From Caulobacteraceae bacterium (GTDB lineage Bacteria > Pseudomonadota > Alphaproteobacteria > Caulobacterales > Caulobacteraceae): a stretch of DNA of 47,636 nucleotides. Under the pieces are notes generated by a model, which saw nothing but the letters and a program-made list of their open reading frames with translations, had not been told where the DNA came from and did no database searches. Shown in pieces: positions 43,229 through 47,636 of the stretch; position 1 is the stretch's first letter; the number at the start of each line of letters is the position of its first letter. The DNA is taken from contig DAIDGR010000057.1 in assembly GCA_027452265.1 (NCBI GenBank), positions 1 through 47,636 of the forward strand, read 5' to 3'. The position numbers and the translations under genes are program-made.

Positions 43229-43795
43229 ATGACCCTGCGTCGAACCCGTCTGGCTGGCTTGGCGGTCGCCAGCCTCTGGCCCGCCCTTACAGCCCAGATC
43301 ACGCCGCCCAGTCCTCTGGCGGCGCCGGGCCCCGCGGCCTTACCCCCGTCCGCGCCGAGCCTCGCCAAACCCGCCTGCCAGGGTGAGCCCACCGGAGCCA
43401 GGCTGAAGGTCGTCGTCGATGACGTCCGGGCGGACCAGGGCATCATGACTGTCACCCTCTATCCCGAGGAGTCGTCAAAGTTCCTGCGGGCCAAGGGCGA
43501 GCTCGCGGTGTGGCGCCGGCCCGCCCGCGCCCCCTCGACCACCGTGTGCGCCTATCTGCCAGGGCCCGGCCGCTACGCCGTGGTCGTCTATGACGACCTC
43601 AACAGCAACCTGCACTTCGACCACACGCTGTTCGCCCCGCGTGAGCCCTACGGTTTCGCCAACAATCCCAAGCTCTACTTTGTCCTGCCCTCGGTGCACG
43701 CGGTCAGCTTTTCAGCCGGCCCGGGCGAGACGGTCATCCATATTCGGCTCGTCTATCCCGCCAATCTGGGGGATCCGCCGACCTCGGGCGGATAG
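43229..43795 (+). CDS. Exported DUF2141-family protein
   Basis: 188 residues from ATG 43229. A signal peptide (residues 1-22) is followed by a Pro/Ala-rich linker with one cysteine (KPACQGE). The DUF2141 domain covers residues about 58-180: GIMTVTLYPEES, VCAYLPGPGRYAVVVYDDLNSNLHFD, REPYGFANNPK and VHIRLVY-like end (in parts). Members are small periplasmic beta-sandwich proteins of unknown role. No ribosome site is visible; GATATC 11 bases before the ATG may be part of a -10 of a short-leader transcript. Confidence 0.88.
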   Translation: MTLRRTRLAGLAVASLWPALTAQITPPSPLAAPGPAALPPSAPSLAKPACQGEPTGARLKVVVDDVRADQGIMTVTLYPEESSKFLRAKGELAVWRRPARAPSTTVCAYLPGPGRYAVVVYDDLNSNLHFDHTLFAPREPYGFANNPKLYFVLPSVHAVSFSAGPGETVIHIRLVYPANLGDPPTSGG

Positions 43796-43874
43796 GCAGG
43801 GCGAAGGCTCAGTCCCTGACGCGATGAGTCTTTCCTCGGGCGGGCCGAACGGGAACCCGTCCGGGTCGGGCAGG

Positions 43875-45464
43875 TCAGGGCGTCGCCGGCTTGAGCGGGC
43901 TGTCGGGCAGGAAGTGCGGCCGGTCCTGCGCATCGGCCACCGCGGCGGTCAGGCGATAAAAGAAGGTGTTGAAGTCCGCGGCCGCCTTGAAGTCGATGGG
44001 CTGGGTCATGTCGTCCTGCGGGCGGTGGTAGCGGATCTGGTACCACTGGCGGTACCGGCGTTCGGCCTCCGTTCCTGGGTCATAGCCGAACACGAACCCG
44101 GTGGCGGGAACGCCGATCTGCAGGAATGGCCAGTGGTCGGCGCGCATCAGAAGATGGCGGTCAGGCTCCCGGTCCGGGCGGATCTCCACGCCCATGGCGC
44201 CCGCCACACGCCGCGCCGTCGCTCCAAGGGTGGTGTCGTCAACCGCGTGCATGGTCAGAATCTTCAGCGGAAACAGAGGTCTTAGCTGGTCGAGATTGAT
44301 GTCCGCCGCGAGATCCGTCTTGGGGACGGTGGGGTGGCGGGTGAACCAGACGGCGCCCAGGAGCCCCTTCTCCTCACCGGTGAAGGCGGCGAAGAGCACG
44401 CTGCGGCGAAAACCATGACCGTGCCTCTGGTCGGCGAGACGCACCAGGGTCGCGACATAGGCGGCGTCGTCGAAGGCCCCGTTATAGATCTCGTCGCCCT
44501 TCACCGGCTCGCCATGGCCGTAGCCGTCGAGATGGGCCGAGACCACCACCACCTGCGCCTTCAGCGCCGGGTCGGTCCCGGGGAGCAGGCCCAGGACATT
44601 ATCCGAGCCATAGCGGGCGCGGCTGAGGTGGGTCTCCACCTTGAGACGCGCGGGAATGTCGAAGGTCGGCAGGGGCTTGCCGGCGGCGCCGGTGGCCAGA
44701 AGCGCGGCGGCGTCACGGCCTGAACCGGCGATCAGGTCGGCGAAGCGCGCATCCGAAAGCCGCATGACCAGGAGCCGGGGCGCCGGCGGCTCGGGCGATC
44801 CGACGATCGTCACACGCCGCGAATAGGCGTCCGGCCAGCGCGCGGGCTCGATCGTGAACCCGGGGTCGTCGACCTCGATCAGGCCGATGGCGCCGGCCGC
44901 CGCGGCGGCCTTGAGCCGGAGCGCGGCGCTGGTCTCGCCAGCGCGTCGGGCGCCGAAACAGACAGCGATCTTGCCGGCCATGTCCGGGCCCATTTCGTCG
45001 GGCGAACAATAGCCGCGAAAGCTGAGGGCCCCTTCGGCCTTCGCCGGGAGCTCCCCTGTGGCGCGCACATCGATCTCATGCAGGAAGGCGAGGCCAAGGC
45101 GCGTCCCATCAGACCTCTCGAGGGTGAAGGCGGTTCCAGCCTTGTCCACCCGGACCTCCTCCAGCGGCACGGTCTGGCGCCAGGACCGGTTGTCGCCCGC
45201 CGGCTGCAATCCCGCCGCCCTGAACAGCGCCTCGACCTTTGCGGCGGCCCGGGCGTAGGCCGGGGAGCCCGTATCGCGGCCCTCCATGTCATCGCCCGAC
45301 AGCGCGCCGGTGATGTTCCACCAGGCCCGGGTGTCCGCATCTGTTCCGGGCGGCGCGGGAGGCATGGGCGTCGCCGCCTGGCCCGCCGAGGCCAGGGTGA
45401 GCGGTCCAAGAAGGGCCATCGCGGCGATCGGCGCGGCCAGGGTGTGGGCAAGAGGAGACTTCAC
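43875..45464 (-). CDS. Exported M28-family metallopeptidase with PA domain
   Basis: 529 residues from GTG 45464 (TGGAGT upstream). Signal peptide 1-28. Residues about 115-250 form a PA (protease-associated) insert. Zinc ligands of family M28 are in order: His and Asp in SAHLDGYGH, Asp in YNGAFDDAAYVA, catalytic Glu-Glu in FTGEEKGLLGA, Asp in ADINLDQL, and a final His in RADHWPFLQIG. These are di-zinc aminopeptidases acting outside the cytoplasm on peptides. Ends 79 bases from the DUF2141 gene on the other strand. Confidence 0.9.
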   Translation of the reverse strand: MKSPLAHTLAAPIAAMALLGPLTLASAGQAATPMPPAPPGTDADTRAWWNITGALSGDDMEGRDTGSPAYARAAAKVEALFRAAGLQPAGDNRSWRQTVPLEEVRVDKAGTAFTLERSDGTRLGLAFLHEIDVRATGELPAKAEGALSFRGYCSPDEMGPDMAGKIAVCFGARRAGETSAALRLKAAAAAGAIGLIEVDDPGFTIEPARWPDAYSRRVTIVGSPEPPAPRLLVMRLSDARFADLIAGSGRDAAALLATGAAGKPLPTFDIPARLKVETHLSRARYGSDNVLGLLPGTDPALKAQVVVVSAHLDGYGHGEPVKGDEIYNGAFDDAAYVATLVRLADQRHGHGFRRSVLFAAFTGEEKGLLGAVWFTRHPTVPKTDLAADINLDQLRPLFPLKILTMHAVDDTTLGATARRVAGAMGVEIRPDREPDRHLLMRADHWPFLQIGVPATGFVFGYDPGTEAERRYRQWYQIRYHRPQDDMTQPIDFKAAADFNTFFYRLTAAVADAQDRPHFLPDSPLKPATP

Positions 45465-45518
45465 AGTCGGGACTCCAGATCGGAAGGCAAAAGGCGTCGG
45501 GGGGTGGGGCTTCAGGGG

Positions 45519-47360
<1,842 letters not shown>

Positions 47361-47541
47361 TCGAAGGTCTTGGTCTCGCAATCTCGGGCGCCGAAGCAGC
47401 GCCGTCACAAAGTCTGCTCGACGCGGGGGGGCCAATTCGACTATAGGCGCGCGGCCTGATCGATGATGACGCACCCCGGCGGGCCGTGCATCATGGCCGT
47501 GTCCTTGGCCTCTTGGAAGCCTTTCAGCGGAACCTCCTGAT

Positions 47542-47636
47542 TTGACTCCGACACCGACCGCGCCCGGACGCCTTGTCCGCAAGGGTGATTTTGCGACTCT
47601 CGCGGAGGCGCTGGATTATGCCGCGCAGCAGGAAAC
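47542..47636 (+). CDS. N-terminus of a gene cut by the window edge, possibly a fatty acyl-AMP ligase
   Basis: From TTG 47542 the frame is open to the end of the window, 31 codons. The visible part has a Thr/Pro start, then RLVRKGDFATLAEALDYAAQQ, which resembles the N-terminus of fatty acyl-AMP ligases of this group (recognition from memory, low certainty). The start codon is uncertain because no good ribosome site is seen and no in-frame ATG lies nearby. Divergent from the ABC exporter; the 181 bases between them hold both promoters, with CCTATAG near 47440 as a weak minus-strand -10. Confidence 0.45.
   Translation, partial: MTPTPTAPGRLVRKGDFATLAEALDYAAQQE

Overview
The window is chromosomal DNA of a high-GC alphaproteobacterium, most likely a member of the Caulobacteraceae (Caulobacter/Phenylobacterium type). 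This rests on the gene set: an 89-residue DUF2312/GapR protein, a bacterial aa3-type oxidase subunit IV next to a split pntAA-pntAB-pntB transhydrogenase, a COQ9-family protein, a deoxyhypusine-synthase homologue beside an ornithine-type decarboxylase, a large TonB-dependent receptor, and GANTC (CcrM-type) sites in intergenic DNA. The genus is inferred from family resemblance, not from a search. Almost all of the sequence is coding, and because of the high GC nearly every gene has long false ORFs on the opposite strand.

Layout. 1-0.5 kb: the end of a RelE/ParE-type toxin gene and its XRE-type partner. 0.7-6.1 kb: a small Gly/Tyr/His-repeat lipoprotein, an exported two-cysteine protein divergent from a DipZ-type thiol-disulfide membrane protein, a cupin, and a secreted CocE/NonD hydrolase. 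6.1-14.1 kb: histidine phosphatase, methyltransferase, secreted nucleotide pyrophosphatase/phosphodiesterase-type enzyme, an SDR divergent from priA, an unusual low-GC gap, a CHAP-domain exported protein and an alpha/beta hydrolase. 14.2-18.6 kb (minus strand): double hot-dog thioesterase, class A (PAP2) acid phosphatase homologue, DHS-like enzyme and PLP decarboxylase; the last two probably make homospermidine from ornithine. 18.8-21.4 kb: a phnCDE-type ABC importer. 21.4-24.2 kb: folE divergent from gapR, then an ABC1/UbiB-type kinase-like protein. 24.3-30.9 kb: hydrolases, oxidase subunit IV, pntAA-pntAB-pntB, rpsU divergent from a COQ9 protein. 31.0-35.1 kb (minus): a TonB-dependent receptor preceded by a good match to a PhoB box, and the purE-purK pair. 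35.4-39.9 kb: a four-gene valine/branched-chain degradation cluster. 39.9-47.6 kb: SYLF lipoprotein-like protein, a divergent Mur-ligase homologue, an LLM flavin oxidoreductase, a DUF2141 protein, an M28 peptidase, an MsbA-like ABC exporter, and the first 31 codons of a gene that runs off the right edge.

How it fits together. There is no phage, insertion sequence, CRISPR array or rRNA/tRNA gene. Most of the window is core metabolism. Points that deserve attention are: a phosphate-starvation theme (Pho box upstream of the TonB receptor, a phosphonate/phosphate-type importer without C-P lyase genes, secreted phosphoesterases, and a PAP2 protein lacking its third-motif aspartate); the DHS-like/decarboxylase polyamine pair with a structured leader; a Mur-ligase homologue with changed signature motifs; a PriA with an incomplete zinc-cysteine set; and the low-GC gap at 12.0-12.6 kb.
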